64,000 nucleotides of DNA from Streptomyces sp. B93 (GCF_018070565.1 NZ_JAGPXL010000006.1:1-64000), one strand, 5' to 3'; counted from the stretch's first letter, positions 15,608 to 24,131 are shown. A program made the numbers and translations. Notes: generated by a model not told the origin, from the sequence alone.

Positions 15608-16636
15608 ATGAATACGGTCGGCCAGACCCGCGCGAGCGCCCCGCACCGCGTCGTCGTCCTCGCCCTCGACGGCCTGCTCCCCTTCGAGCTGGGCATCCCG
15701 CACCGCATCTTCGGCCGCCCCCGGGACGCCGCGGGCCGCCCCCTGTACGAGGTCGTCACCTGCTCCGTCCGGCCGCCCGGCCCGGTCGAGACCGACGCCG
15801 ACTTCAGCATCCACGTCGCCCACGGCCCCGAGGCCCTGGCCACCGCCGACACGGTCGTCGTCCCGGCGTCGTACGAACTCGGCCCGGTCTACGAGGACGG
15901 CGTGCTGACGCCCGAACTGGCCGCCGCCCTCGCCCTCGTCCGCCCCGGCACCCGCCTCGCCTCCATCTGCACCGGCGTGTACGTCCTGGCCGCCGCGGGC
16001 CACCTGGACGGCCGCCCGGCGACCACGCACTGGGCGGACGCCGACCGCTTCCAGCGGCTCTTCCCGAAGGTGCGGGTCGACCCGGGCGTGCTGTTCGTCG
16101 ACGACGGCGACGTGTTCACCTCGGCGGGCGTCGCGGCCGGGATCGACCTGTGCCTGCACATCGTGCGCCGCGACCACGGCGCCGTGGTCGCCAACGACGT
16201 GGCCCGCCGTACGGTCGTACCGCCGCACCGGGACGGCGGTCAGGCGCAGTACATCGCGCGCCCGGTGCCCGATCCGCAGTCCGCCACGACGACCTCGGCG
16301 CGCGCGTGGGCGCTGGGCCGCCTGGGCGAGCCGATCCAGCTGCGGGACATGGCCGCGCGGGAGTCGATGTCGGTGCGCACCTTCACCCGCCGCTTCCGTG
16401 AGGAGACCGGCGTCAGCCCCGGCCAGTGGCTCACCCAGCAGCGCGTGGAACGGGCGCGGCACCTGCTGGAGTCCACCGACCTGTCCGTCGACCAGGTGGC
16501 CCACGAGGCCGGTTTCGGCACGGCCCAGTCGATGCGCCAGCACCTCCAGGCGGCGCTGGGCGTCACCCCCACGGCGTACCGGCGCACGTTCCGCGCGGGC
16601 GGCGGCCCGAGCATGACGACAGCCGTCAGAACGTGA
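15608..16636 (+). CDS. GlxA-family AraC-type regulator with DJ-1/PfpI domain
   Basis: The 342-residue product has an N-terminal class I amidotransferase-like DJ-1/PfpI domain (HRVVVLALDGLLPFELGIPHRIF through ICTGVYVLAAAGHLDGRPATTHWADADRF and FTSAGVAAGIDLCLHIV), then an AraC DNA-binding domain with two helix-turn-helix motifs (IQLRDMAARESMSVRTFTRRFREETG and LSVDQVAHEAGFGTAQSMRQHLQAALGVTPTAYRR). Relatives such as GlxA and ArgR/GbdR types sense small metabolites. It is divergent from the permease gene, the usual arrangement for regulator and target, and overlaps the convergent alcohol dehydrogenase gene by 11 bases. Confidence 0.9.
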   Translation: MNTVGQTRASAPHRVVVLALDGLLPFELGIPHRIFGRPRDAAGRPLYEVVTCSVRPPGPVETDADFSIHVAHGPEALATADTVVVPASYELGPVYEDGVLTPELAAALALVRPGTRLASICTGVYVLAAAGHLDGRPATTHWADADRFQRLFPKVRVDPGVLFVDDGDVFTSAGVAAGIDLCLHIVRRDHGAVVANDVARRTVVPPHRDGGQAQYIARPVPDPQSATTTSARAWALGRLGEPIQLRDMAARESMSVRTFTRRFREETGVSPGQWLTQQRVERARHLLESTDLSVDQVAHEAGFGTAQSMRQHLQAALGVTPTAYRRTFRAGGGPSMTTAVRT

Positions 16637-17678
16637 CCACCGCGCGGGCCACCCGACCCGCCCGCGCGTCCGTCACCGCCTTCTCGAAGTCGGCGACCGG
16701 GTACGTGCGGGTCACCAGCTCGTCCAGCAGCAGCCGCCCCTGCCGGTACAGGCCGGCGTAGAGGGCGATGTCGTGCTGGGGCCGTGCGGAGCCGTAGCGG
16801 CAGCCCAGGACGGACTTGTCGAGGTACAGGGAGGAGACCCGGAAGGACGCCTCCGCGTCGGCGGGCGGCACGCCCAGCAGGACCGCCTGCCCGTGCCGGT
16901 CGAGGAGGTCGACGGCCTGCCGGATCAGCTCGGTGCGGCCCACGCACTCGAAGGCGTGGTCGGCGCCCGTGGGCAGGATGTCCCGCACGCCGTCCGTGGA
17001 GCTGAGGAAGTGGGTGGCGCCGAAGGCGCGGGCGGTGGCCTCCTTCGCCGGGTTGCTGTCGACGGCGACGACGGTGAGGGCCCCGGCCAGCCGCGCGCCC
17101 TGGAGGACGTTGAGCCCGATCCCGCCGGTGCCGATCACCACCACGCTGTCGCCGCGTTCGACGCGCGCCCGGTTCAGCACGGCCCCGACGCCGGTCAGCA
17201 CCCCGCAGCCGATCAGCGCGGCGGAGGTCAGGGGGATGTCGTCGGGGACGCGCACCGCCTGTACGGCCCGTACGACGGTCCGTTCCGCGAACGCCGAGTT
17301 GGACGCGAACTGGTACACCGGCCGCCCCGCGCGCGTGAACGGCCTGCCCGGCCGCCCGATGGCCCTGCGGCACATCGTCGGCCGCCCCCGGTCGCAGTCG
17401 CCGCAGGTGCCGCAGTTGGCGAGCGTGGACAGCGCCACGTGGTCGCCGGGCCGCACATGGGTGACCCCGGCGCCGACCGCGTCCACGACGCCCGCGCCCT
17501 CGTGGCCCAGCACCACCGGCACCGGGAACGGGATCGTGCCGTCCACCACCGACAGGTCGCTGTGGCACAGCCCCGCCGCCGCGATCGCGACCCGCACCTC
17601 GCCGGGCCCCGGGTCGCGCACCTCCAGGTCGTCCACGACCCGGACGACCCGCTCACCGTCGTAGAGCACTCCTCGCAT
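16626..17678 (-). CDS. Zinc-dependent alcohol dehydrogenase (class III-like, MDR superfamily)
   Basis: A 350-residue medium-chain dehydrogenase. Catalytic zinc ligands are in GLCHSDLSVVDG and GHEGAGVVDAVG; the structural zinc lobe is NCGTCGDCDRGRPTMC; the NAD-binding motif is VVIGTGGIGLNVLQGA. The length and the ALIGCGVLTGVGAVLNRA segment resemble the zinc alcohol/formaldehyde dehydrogenase group. It should oxidise an alcohol intermediate to an aldehyde or ketone. Its ATG shares one base with the stop of the upstream acyl-CoA dehydrogenase (TGATG), so the two are coupled, and both probably follow the SDR gene from the 19.85-kb operators. Confidence 0.88.
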   Translation of the reverse strand: MRGVLYDGERVVRVVDDLEVRDPGPGEVRVAIAAAGLCHSDLSVVDGTIPFPVPVVLGHEGAGVVDAVGAGVTHVRPGDHVALSTLANCGTCGDCDRGRPTMCRRAIGRPGRPFTRAGRPVYQFASNSAFAERTVVRAVQAVRVPDDIPLTSAALIGCGVLTGVGAVLNRARVERGDSVVVIGTGGIGLNVLQGARLAGALTVVAVDSNPAKEATARAFGATHFLSSTDGVRDILPTGADHAFECVGRTELIRQAVDLLDRHGQAVLLGVPPADAEASFRVSSLYLDKSVLGCRYGSARPQHDIALYAGLYRQGRLLLDELVTRTYPVADFEKAVTDARAGRVARAVVTF

Positions 17679-18838
17679 CACACGGCCCCCTTGGGCTCCC
17701 TGGGCAGACCGAGCACCCGCTCGGCGATGATCGTGCGCTGGACCTGGTCGGAACCGCCGTAGACGGTGTCCGCGCGGGAGAACAGGAACAGGTGCTGCGC
17801 CTCGTCCAGTTCGTACGGCGCTGACGGCGACCAGTCGGCGGGTCCCGCGCTCCCGGCCGCGCCCCGGACCCGCACCGCCAGCTCCCCGAGCCGCTGGTGC
17901 CAGCCGCCCCACAGCAGCTTGGCCACGCTCGGCGCCCCGGCGTCGGGCGCACCGCCCAGCGTCCGCAGCGCGTTCCACCGCATCACCCGCAGCTCCGCCC
18001 AGAGTCGTACGAGCTGTTCGCGTACGACGGGATCGTCGGCGGCGCCGGTCCGTACGGCCGTGCTCACCACGCGGGCCAACTCGGCGGCGAAGCCGACCTG
18101 CTGGGCGAGGGTGGACACACCGCGTTCGAAGCCGAGCAGGCTCATCGCGACCCGCCAGCCCGCGCCCTCGCCGCCGACGACGTGCTCCACGCGCGCGTGG
18201 GCGCCGTCGAAGAAGACCTCGTTGAAGTCGCTGGTGCCGGTCAGCTGGCGGATCGGGCGGACCTCGATCCGGCCGGGCTGGTCCATGTCGACGAGGAGGA
18301 AGCTCAGCCCGTGGTGGCGGTGCGAGCCGGGTTCGGTGCGGGCCAGGACGAAGCACCAGTCGGCCTCGTGGGCGAGGGAGGTCCAGATCTTCTGCCCGGT
18401 GATCCGGTAACCGCCGTCCCGCGCGGGTTCGGCGCGCGTCCGCACCGCCGCGAGATCGGAGCCCGCACCGGGTTCGCTGTATCCCTGGCACCACAGTTCG
18501 TCGCCGGCGGCGACCGGCGGCAGGAAGCGTGCCTTCTGCTCGTCGGTGCCGTGTGCGATCAGGGTGGGCGCGAGCAGCTTCTCCCCGATGTGCCCGGACC
18601 GCGGGGGCGCGTCCGAGCGGACGTACTCCTCGGCCCAGGCGACCTGTTGGGTGAGGCTGGCGGTCCGGTTCCCGTACCCGCCCTCACCCCACCCGAGCCC
18701 GATCCACCCGGCCTTCCCGAGCGTACGTTCCCAGGCCCGCCGGTCCCCCGCCCCGTCGACATGCTCAGCGAGCCACGCCCGCACTTCGGCACGGAACTCC
18801 TCGTCCTCAGCGGAAAACCCGAAGTCCACGAGGCCCAC
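17678..18838 (-). CDS. Acyl-CoA dehydrogenase (FadE26/28-like large-subunit type)
   Basis: A 386-residue acyl-CoA dehydrogenase with the flavin-binding middle-domain motif CQGYSEPGAGSDLAAVRTRAEP and ITGQKIWTSLAHEADWCFVLART, followed by FNEVFFDGAHARVEHVVGGEGAGW and a C-terminal VYGGSDQVQRTIIAERVLGLPREPKGAV. This class, with N-terminus FGFSAEDEEFRAEVRAWLAEHV, is typical of actinobacterial steroid/lipid heterotetrameric dehydrogenases that pair with a smaller subunit such as the 3427-4611 product. It is coupled to the alcohol dehydrogenase gene downstream. A dispersed repeat lies between it and the SDR gene. Confidence 0.9.
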   Translation of the reverse strand: MGLVDFGFSAEDEEFRAEVRAWLAEHVDGAGDRRAWERTLGKAGWIGLGWGEGGYGNRTASLTQQVAWAEEYVRSDAPPRSGHIGEKLLAPTLIAHGTDEQKARFLPPVAAGDELWCQGYSEPGAGSDLAAVRTRAEPARDGGYRITGQKIWTSLAHEADWCFVLARTEPGSHRHHGLSFLLVDMDQPGRIEVRPIRQLTGTSDFNEVFFDGAHARVEHVVGGEGAGWRVAMSLLGFERGVSTLAQQVGFAAELARVVSTAVRTGAADDPVVREQLVRLWAELRVMRWNALRTLGGAPDAGAPSVAKLLWGGWHQRLGELAVRVRGAAGSAGPADWSPSAPYELDEAQHLFLFSRADTVYGGSDQVQRTIIAERVLGLPREPKGAV

Positions 18839-18868
18839 CTCTCATCGCCGCGCAGGACCAACCCACCT

Positions 18869-18940
18869 CAGGGGCGCGGGGAACTGCGCGACCAGCCACG
18901 ACACACCCGCACCCGCACCCGCACCCGCACCCGCACCCGC
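18869..18940. repeat. Dispersed Streptomyces intergenic repeat with (ACCCGC)6 tract
   Basis: The segment begins tcaggggcgcggggaactgc and continues gcgaccagccacga, the reverse of the elements at 37530 and 58260, and ends in six perfect ACCCGC hexamers (18905-18940). Similar sequences are common between genes in Streptomyces chromosomes. It separates the SDR and acyl-CoA dehydrogenase genes and may attenuate read-through. Confidence 0.7.
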
Positions 18941-18964
18941 CAGACAACGGAACGCCCCCCATCC

Positions 18965-19831
18965 CTAGGCACCCGGCCCCAGCAAAGGCATCGGATCCAC
19001 CCCCACCGTCCCCGGCAGGAACTCCGCGATCCGCTCCGGCGTCCACCCCTCACCGCCCGCATACGCGGCCCGCAACTCCCGGGGCTGCGCCCACACCGCG
19101 ATCTTCGGCCCGGCGACGGTGTAGACCTGCCCGGTGACGGAGATCGCGCGGTCGGACAGCAGGTACACCACGAGCGGGGCGACATCCTCCGGCTCACCGA
19201 TCTCCGCCAGTTCCACGGGCACCTTCGCCGACATCCGCGTACGCGCCACCGGCGCGACCGCGTTCGCGGTCACGCCGTACTTGTGCAGCCCGAGCGCCGC
19301 GCTCCGCACCAGCGAGATGACACCCCCCTTCGCGGCGCTGTAGTTGGCCTGCGAGACGGAGCCCTGGTGGTTGCCGCTGGTGAAGCCGATGAGGGTGCCG
19401 GAGCGCTGGGCCCGCATCACCGCGGACGCCGCCCGGAACACGGTGAACGTGCCCTTGAGGTGCGTGGCGACGACGGAGTCCCACTCGTCCTCGGTCATGT
19501 TGAACAGCATCCGTTCCCGCAGGATCCCGGCGACGCAGACGGCCCCGTCGAGGCGTCCGTAGGCCTGAAGTGCCGCGTCGACGACGCGCTGTCCGCCCGC
19601 CATCGTGGAGACGTCGTCGGCGACGGCGACCGCGTCCCCTCCGGCGGCCTGTATCTCCTTGACGACGGCGGCGGCGACATCGCTGCTGGGCGCGGCCCCG
19701 TCGACGGACACGCCGTGGTCGGCGACGACGACCCGCGCGCCCTCGGCGGCGGCAGCGAGCGCCACCGCCCGGCCGATCCCGCGTCCGGCGCCCGTCACGG
19801 CGACGGCCTTGCCTGCCAGGAAGCTCCCCAC
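18965..19831 (-). CDS. SDR-family oxidoreductase (3-hydroxyacyl-CoA/steroid dehydrogenase-like)
   Basis: A 288-residue short-chain dehydrogenase: NAD(P)-binding TGAGRGIG (about 14-21), the VADHGV beta-strand end with acidic Asp favouring NAD, the NAG-equivalent CVAGILR, and the active site with Ser in GFTSGNHQGSVSQ and YSAAKGG. The insertion DGAAPSSDVAAAVVKEIQAAGGDAVAV and the C-terminal extension after TVAGPKIAVWAQPRELRAAYAGGEGWTPERIAEFLPGTVG are features of MFE-2/Hsd-like acyl-CoA dehydrogenases rather than FabG. It probably oxidises a 3-hydroxyacyl-CoA in the pathway. It is divergent from the cyclase-family gene with two palindromes between. Confidence 0.88.
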   Translation of the reverse strand: MGSFLAGKAVAVTGAGRGIGRAVALAAAAEGARVVVADHGVSVDGAAPSSDVAAAVVKEIQAAGGDAVAVADDVSTMAGGQRVVDAALQAYGRLDGAVCVAGILRERMLFNMTEDEWDSVVATHLKGTFTVFRAASAVMRAQRSGTLIGFTSGNHQGSVSQANYSAAKGGVISLVRSAALGLHKYGVTANAVAPVARTRMSAKVPVELAEIGEPEDVAPLVVYLLSDRAISVTGQVYTVAGPKIAVWAQPRELRAAYAGGEGWTPERIAEFLPGTVGVDPMPLLGPGA

Positions 19832-19853
19832 GCCCGGCCCCTTCCCGCGCTAT

Positions 19854-19899
19854 CTGACGGTCCGTTAGGTTTGCTACTCAGGATTCTACGACCCGTCAG
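19854..19899. promoter_or_regulatory. TetR-type operators in SDR/cyclase divergent promoter
   Basis: CTGACGGTCCGTTAG (19854-19868) matches 13 of 14 positions; TCTACGACCCGTCAG (19885-19899) has one good half-site and scores 10. They lie 23 bases from the minus-strand SDR start and 32 bases from the plus-strand cyclase start. Confidence 0.65.
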
Positions 19900-19930
19900 A
19901 TACTCGGAGACAAGCCCCGGGGAGGCACCG

Positions 19931-20857
19931 ATGTCACTGCCGGACGCGTTCCACGAGATCGCGGGGCGGGTGAACAACTGGGGACGCTGGGGCGCCGACG
20001 ACGAGCGGGGCACCCTGAACCTGATCACCGACGCGGTGGTGCGTGAGGCCGCGGCCGAGGTGCGCACGGGGCGGCGGGTGCCGCTCGCGCTGCCACTGGA
20101 GCAGGACGGGGTGCAGACCGGGATGATCCCGGGGCGGGTCAACCCCCTGCACACGATGGTGCAGATCAATCAGGAGCTGTTCGGTCCGGGCACGGTGGCG
20201 TGCAGCGACGACGCGGTGACGATGGGCCTCCAGGCGGCGACCCACTGGGACGCGCTGACGCATGTCTCGCACTCGGGCAGGCTCTACAACGGCCGCCCGG
20301 CGGACAGCGTCACCGCGCACGGCGGCGCCGGGTTCGGCGGGATCGACAAGGCGGGGCCCGTGGTCTCGCGCGGGGTGCTCCTCGATGTGGCACGCGCGCG
20401 TGGCGTCGAACGGCTCGACGGCGGCCACGCGGTGACGCCGGAGGACCTGGAGGCGGCGGAGGAGTTCGCGGGGGTGCGGGTGCGCGCCGGGGACATCGTG
20501 CTCGTAAGGACGGGGCAGGTGCGGGTGCTTCTCGCCGGGGACAGGCAGGGGTACGGGTTCCCGTCGCCGGGGCTGTCGGTGCGGACGCCGGAGTGGTTCC
20601 ACGCGCGTGATGTGGCGGCGGTCGCCAACGACACGCTGACCTTCGAGATCTTCCCGCCGGAGATCGAGGATCTGTGGCTGGGCGTGCACGCGCTGGATCT
20701 GGTGGAGATGGGGATGCTCCAGGGCCAGAACTGGAATCTCGAGGAGTTGTCCACAGCCTGTGGAGAAACGGGGCGCCACACGTTCCTGCTGTCGGCGATG
20801 CCCGAACCGTTCACGGGGGCGACGGGGACTCCGGTGGCACCGGTCGCGGTGCTGTAG
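19931..20857 (+). CDS. Cyclase-family metal-dependent hydrolase (kynurenine formamidase-like)
   Basis: The 308-residue protein has the cyclase/KynB fold signature LQAATHWDALTHVSHSGRLYNG, the counterpart of the HxGTHxDxPxH metal site, with NNWGRWGADDERGTLNLIT at the N-terminus and GDIVLVRTG later. Family members open or close lactams, amides or cyclic ketones (kynurenine formamidase, isatin hydrolase, cyclohexane-1,2-dione hydrolase-like); ring opening in this catabolic island is a reasonable guess. A strong ribosome site GGGGAGG (19918-19924) decides the ATG at 19931. It is divergent from the SDR gene under shared TetR-type boxes. Confidence 0.85.
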   Translation: MSLPDAFHEIAGRVNNWGRWGADDERGTLNLITDAVVREAAAEVRTGRRVPLALPLEQDGVQTGMIPGRVNPLHTMVQINQELFGPGTVACSDDAVTMGLQAATHWDALTHVSHSGRLYNGRPADSVTAHGGAGFGGIDKAGPVVSRGVLLDVARARGVERLDGGHAVTPEDLEAAEEFAGVRVRAGDIVLVRTGQVRVLLAGDRQGYGFPSPGLSVRTPEWFHARDVAAVANDTLTFEIFPPEIEDLWLGVHALDLVEMGMLQGQNWNLEELSTACGETGRHTFLLSAMPEPFTGATGTPVAPVAVL

Positions 20858-21155
20858 ACGGGAGGTGGGCTCCGGTGGCGGCGCGGCTCACCCGCCCCGA
20901 GCACGGCGTGCGCGCCGCCATCCGGCTCGGCGTATCCACCCCGTCGTTCCCCTTGGCCCTGAGGGAACAGACGCCGAATCACGACCCACACTCGTCGAGG
21001 GCTCCCGTCACCGGAACCCTCGTCGTCCCCTCGCGGCGAATCGCTGCCCCCAAGCGTGATCAAACGGACACGACTCGTCAACACCCGTCCGGGGTTTAAT
21101 TACTTACGGCCTGATCGCAGCGCACGCGCACAGGAGCACACCCGGGCGCACAGCG
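20858..21155. other. Gene-poor gap with a doubtful small frame
   Basis: Between convergent cyclase and ATPase genes. A frame from GTG at about 20875 to the stop near 21099 has a GGGAGG sequence in front, but loses G/C third-position bias after about 25 codons, so I do not call it. The end (aattacttacgg, near 21100) is A+T-rich. No clear terminator hairpin was found by eye. Confidence 0.4.
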
Positions 21156-21644
21156 TCATACCGCCTCGTAGGCCAGCCCTTCGTACCCCTGGTACGTCGG
21201 CAGTGCGCCGCCCATGCAGGCCGCCGCACGGTCCGCGGCCGCGGAGCAGCGGTCCAGTTCGCACCAGATGCGTTTGCCCGCGCCCTCGGGGGACCAGCCC
21301 CAGCGGTCGGCCAGCCCGTCGACGAGCGCGAGGCCCCGCCCACCGGTCGCCTCGCCGTCGACCCAGCGGGGCACCGGGGCACGGGTGCTGGCGTCGGCGA
21401 CCTCCAGGCGGACGGTGGCCGTCTCGGCGGTCTTCTCGGGCAGCGACAGCCGCAGCACGGCCGGACAGCCGGTGTGCACCACGGCGTTGGTGACCAGTTC
21501 GGAGACGAGCAGGATCAGGGTCTCGGCGAGCGGCTCGTCGACCTCTATGCCCGAGCCCGCGAGCCGCGAACGGGCCCACCGTCGGGCGCGCCCCACTTCA
21601 GCGGGGTCGGGCCGGATCTCCAGCTGCACTTGAAGCACCTGCAC
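21156..21644 (-). CDS. ATP-binding anti-sigma-like regulatory protein (HATPase_c, RsbW/SpoIIAB type)
   Basis: A 162-residue GHKL-type ATPase. The N box is LILLVSELVTNAVVHTG, and the G-box is ATGGRGLALVDGLADRWGW; the phosphate-side motif VADASTRAP also fits. Streptomyces encodes many of these stand-alone kinases/anti-sigma regulators, usually near DUF397 or XRE genes. They may bind sigma factors or anti-sigma antagonists; the STAS protein at 27633 is the only candidate partner in the window. There is no partner gene immediately next door. The C-terminal 30 residues (CSAAADRAAACMGGALPTYQGYEGLAYEAV) are outside the fold. Confidence 0.87.
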   Translation of the reverse strand: MQVLQVQLEIRPDPAEVGRARRWARSRLAGSGIEVDEPLAETLILLVSELVTNAVVHTGCPAVLRLSLPEKTAETATVRLEVADASTRAPVPRWVDGEATGGRGLALVDGLADRWGWSPEGAGKRIWCELDRCSAAADRAAACMGGALPTYQGYEGLAYEAV

Positions 21645-21837
21645 CGCTCACACCATCCGAACCGATGGACACCGAGGCTCACGCCTCACGAGGGCCACGA
21701 TCGTAGCCATTTTCCGCATGACCAGAACAACGACCAGAGCAAGGGTCACGGAACGTGAATTCCTTGTGGGCCAGCATGGTTGACGTACCGTCACGGCAAC
21801 AAGCGCTTCGGGCATATTCCAGCGCGAAGGAGTACCC

Positions 21838-21984
21838 GTGCGGGATACTGTGCGACGCCCGCCCCGGGCAGTCGAACAGGCAGGGGGCACAGGGCCCTTC
21901 TGGTCACCATCGGCGCGCCTGGCGCCCGGAACCACTCGCATCCCACACAAGGTACCGGAGCGGACGCGTGACTCCAGGACGTGA
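21838..21984 (+). CDS. Candidate small protein (48 aa) with a strong ribosome site
   Basis: A GTG at 21838 is preceded by GAAGGAG at the right distance, and the frame runs 48 codons to TGA. The product is basic and proline-rich (begins VRDTVRRPPRAVEQAGG, ends VPERTRDSRT) with no recognised domain. G/C third-position use is only moderate, so the ribosome site is the main support. It lies in a 460-base gap of lower G+C divergent from the ATPase gene. It could be a regulatory leader, a small protein, or a decayed gene start. Confidence 0.38.
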   Translation: MRDTVRRPPRAVEQAGGTGPFWSPSARLAPGTTRIPHKVPERTRDSRT

Positions 21985-22105
21985 CGAGTCACGCCTAGGA
22001 CACAAGCCGATATCAACGCTCCGTGATAGCGGTATGCCACAATCCGCGACATTAAAAGGCCGCTTTCCGGAAAACCGCAGACCAACGCCGTTCAATCCGC
22101 TCTCG

Positions 22106-22993
22106 TCAGGATCTCTCGAGCAGATCACGAGCAAGCAGTTCCTCACATTCCGTAACGAATTCCCTACGGTGTGTCCGCACCCAGGCGCGTTTTAGATGCA
22201 GATGCACCTCCGCCTCCCAGGTGAAGCCCATGCCGCCGTGGACCTGGAGGCAGTCGCGGGCGCCGCGCACCGCCGCCTCGTCGGCGAGCAGCCGGGCGGC
22301 GGCGATGTCGACGGGGTCGGCGGTGACCGCCGCCGCGTACACCGCCGCGCGGGCCACCTCCACCCGCACCAGCATCCCGGCGCACAGCTGCTGCACGGCC
22401 TGGAAGGCCCCGATCGGCCGGCCGAACTGCTCACGGGTCCGGGCGTGTTCCGCGGCCAGCTCACACGTCCGCCCCGCCGACCCGAGCTGTTCGGCGGCGC
22501 TGAGCAGGGACGCCTCGTGCGCTGCGGCGTCCAGGGGGGCCGCCCGCGGCTCCGGCACCCGGTGCAGCGGTGTGAGCGGGTCGACGGAGCGCAGCGCGAC
22601 GGCTCCGGCCGCCTCGCCCCGTACGACGTCGGCCTGCGCCAGCCACTCCACGAGCGGCCCGTCGACGTGCGCCACGACGGCTGAACCGTCGGCCGCGCCC
22701 GGCACGGTGGCGGCGGCGAGGTGGGTGGCGATCAGCGGTCCCGGCAGCAGCGCCCGCCCCGCCTCCTCGAACGCCAGTACCGCTTCGGGGAGTCCGAGTC
22801 CGGCACCGCCGCGCTCCTCGGGCAGCCGCAGCGCGAAGAGGCCCGCCGCGCCCAGCCGCCGCCACAGCGCCCGGTCGAGCCGCCCCGGCCGGGCGACGGC
22901 GGCCCGCAGCGCGGCGCCGTCGAAACGGCGGGCCAGCAGCCCCCGTACGCCCTCGCGCAGCGCCCGCTGATCGTCGGTGAGCCGGAAGCGCAC
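22106..22993 (-). CDS. Short acyl-CoA dehydrogenase subunit (middle domain reduced)
   Basis: Only 295 residues, about 85 shorter than usual. The N-terminal helical domain (MRFRLTDDQRALREGVRGLLARRFDG) and C-terminal domain (TREQFGRPIGAFQAVQQLCAGMLVRVEVARAAVY, VHGGMGFTWEAEVHLHLKRAW) are intact, while the middle beta-domain is cut to a short Ala-rich stretch without the SEPxAGSD flavin segment. This is the pattern of the partner subunit in heteromeric actinobacterial acyl-CoA dehydrogenases. Its GTG start lies one base after the stop of the full-length neighbour (22995), strongly implying one complex. The 3-prime end abuts an A+T-richer gap. Confidence 0.85.
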   Translation of the reverse strand: MRFRLTDDQRALREGVRGLLARRFDGAALRAAVARPGRLDRALWRRLGAAGLFALRLPEERGGAGLGLPEAVLAFEEAGRALLPGPLIATHLAAATVPGAADGSAVVAHVDGPLVEWLAQADVVRGEAAGAVALRSVDPLTPLHRVPEPRAAPLDAAAHEASLLSAAEQLGSAGRTCELAAEHARTREQFGRPIGAFQAVQQLCAGMLVRVEVARAAVYAAAVTADPVDIAAARLLADEAAVRGARDCLQVHGGMGFTWEAEVHLHLKRAWVRTHRREFVTECEELLARDLLERS

Positions 22994-22994
22994 G

Positions 22995-24131
22995 TCAGCG
23001 TCCCTTCGGCAGGCCGAGGAGGCGCTCGGCGACGATGGTGTGCTGGATCTGCGAGGTACCGGCCGCGATGGTGTACGACAGCGACGACAGCCGGTCGGCG
23101 GTCCAGGGTCGGCCGAGGTCCAGGGAGTCGGGGCCGAGGACGTCGGCGGCGGTGTCGTAGAGGTCCTGCCGCGCGTGCGAGTACCTCAGTTTGAAGACCG
23201 AACCCGCGGCGCCCGGCACGCCCGCGCCCGTCGCCGCGGCCTCGCTGACGTGCCACTGCGTCAGCCGCCACAGCGCCCGGAACTCGGCGTTCAGCGCGCC
23301 GAGGCGGCGGCGCAGCGCGGGGTCGTCCCAGCGGCCGTTGCGGTGTGCCTCGCGCGCGAGTTCGCGAAGGACCCGTCGGCAGGCCACCACCTCGCCGGCG
23401 AACGCGGTGCCGCGCTCGAAGGAGAGCGTCACCAGGGTGACCCGCCAGCCGTCGTGCTCTGCGCCGACCCGGTGGGCGACGGGCACCCGCACCTCGTCGA
23501 GGAACACCTGCGCGAACTCCGTCGATCCGGCGAGGGTGCGCAGCGGCCGTACGGTCACGCCGGGGGTGTCCATGCGCAGCGCGAGCCAGGTGATGCCGCG
23601 GTGCTTGGGGGCGGTGGGGTCGGTGCGGACGAGGAGTTCGCACCAGTCGGCGACCTCCGCGTGCGAGGTCCAGATCTTGGACCCGCTGACCACGTAGTCG
23701 TCGCCGTCCCGCCACGCGCGCGTGCGCAGTGCCGCGAGGTCGCTCCCGGCGTCGGGTTCGCTGAAGCCCTGGCACCAGACCTCCTCCCCGCGCAGGATCG
23801 GCGGCAGCCAGCGCGCGCGTTGCTCCGCGGTGCCCTCGGCGGCGATGGTCGGTCCGGCGTGCAGCAGTCCGACGAAGTTGGCGCCGACGTAGGGGGCGCC
23901 CGCCTCCTCGGTCTCCTCCAGGTAGATCAGCCGCACGGTCGGCGGGGCGTCCCAGTGGACGTCGGCGTAGCCGGCGTCGTGGAGCGTGCGCTGCCAGCCG
24001 AGGTCGTAGGCGCGCCGCCCCGGCCAGTCGTCCGGGGACGGCTTGGGCGGCAGGGTGGGCAGCGTCTTGGCCAGCCACTCCCGCAGCCGGGCGCGGAACT
24101 CGGCCTCCTCGGGGGTGTCGGTCAGGTCCAT
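22995..24131 (-). CDS. Acyl-CoA dehydrogenase (full-length partner subunit)
   Basis: A 378-residue acyl-CoA dehydrogenase with the complete flavin segment CQGFSEPDAGSDLAALRTRAW and VSGSKIWTSHAEVADWCELLVRTD, and C-terminal IAAGTSQIQHTIVAERLLGLPKGR. I take ATG 24131 (MDLTDTPEEAEFRARLREWLAKTLPTLPPK) because it matches the family N-terminus; it overlaps the upstream amidohydrolase gene by 10 bases. With the shortened protein encoded directly downstream it probably forms an alpha2beta2 enzyme acting on a bulky acyl-CoA. The operon order is amidohydrolase, this gene, short subunit. Confidence 0.9.
   Translation of the reverse strand: MDLTDTPEEAEFRARLREWLAKTLPTLPPKPSPDDWPGRRAYDLGWQRTLHDAGYADVHWDAPPTVRLIYLEETEEAGAPYVGANFVGLLHAGPTIAAEGTAEQRARWLPPILRGEEVWCQGFSEPDAGSDLAALRTRAWRDGDDYVVSGSKIWTSHAEVADWCELLVRTDPTAPKHRGITWLALRMDTPGVTVRPLRTLAGSTEFAQVFLDEVRVPVAHRVGAEHDGWRVTLVTLSFERGTAFAGEVVACRRVLRELAREAHRNGRWDDPALRRRLGALNAEFRALWRLTQWHVSEAAATGAGVPGAAGSVFKLRYSHARQDLYDTAADVLGPDSLDLGRPWTADRLSSLSYTIAAGTSQIQHTIVAERLLGLPKGR

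Noticed and set aside
18905..18940. Short tandem array resembling a degenerate CRISPR or microsatellite
   Set aside because: The unit is a 6-mer with no spacers and is part of a dispersed intergenic repeat.
20875..21099. Small plus-strand frame from a GTG after the cyclase gene
   Set aside because: Codon bias is lost after the first third and the ribosome site is too far away.
21648..22085. 145-codon minus-strand frame in the gap before the short acyl-CoA dehydrogenase
   Set aside because: Composition lacks G/C third-position bias, there is no domain, and the opposite strand has the better initiation signal at 21838.
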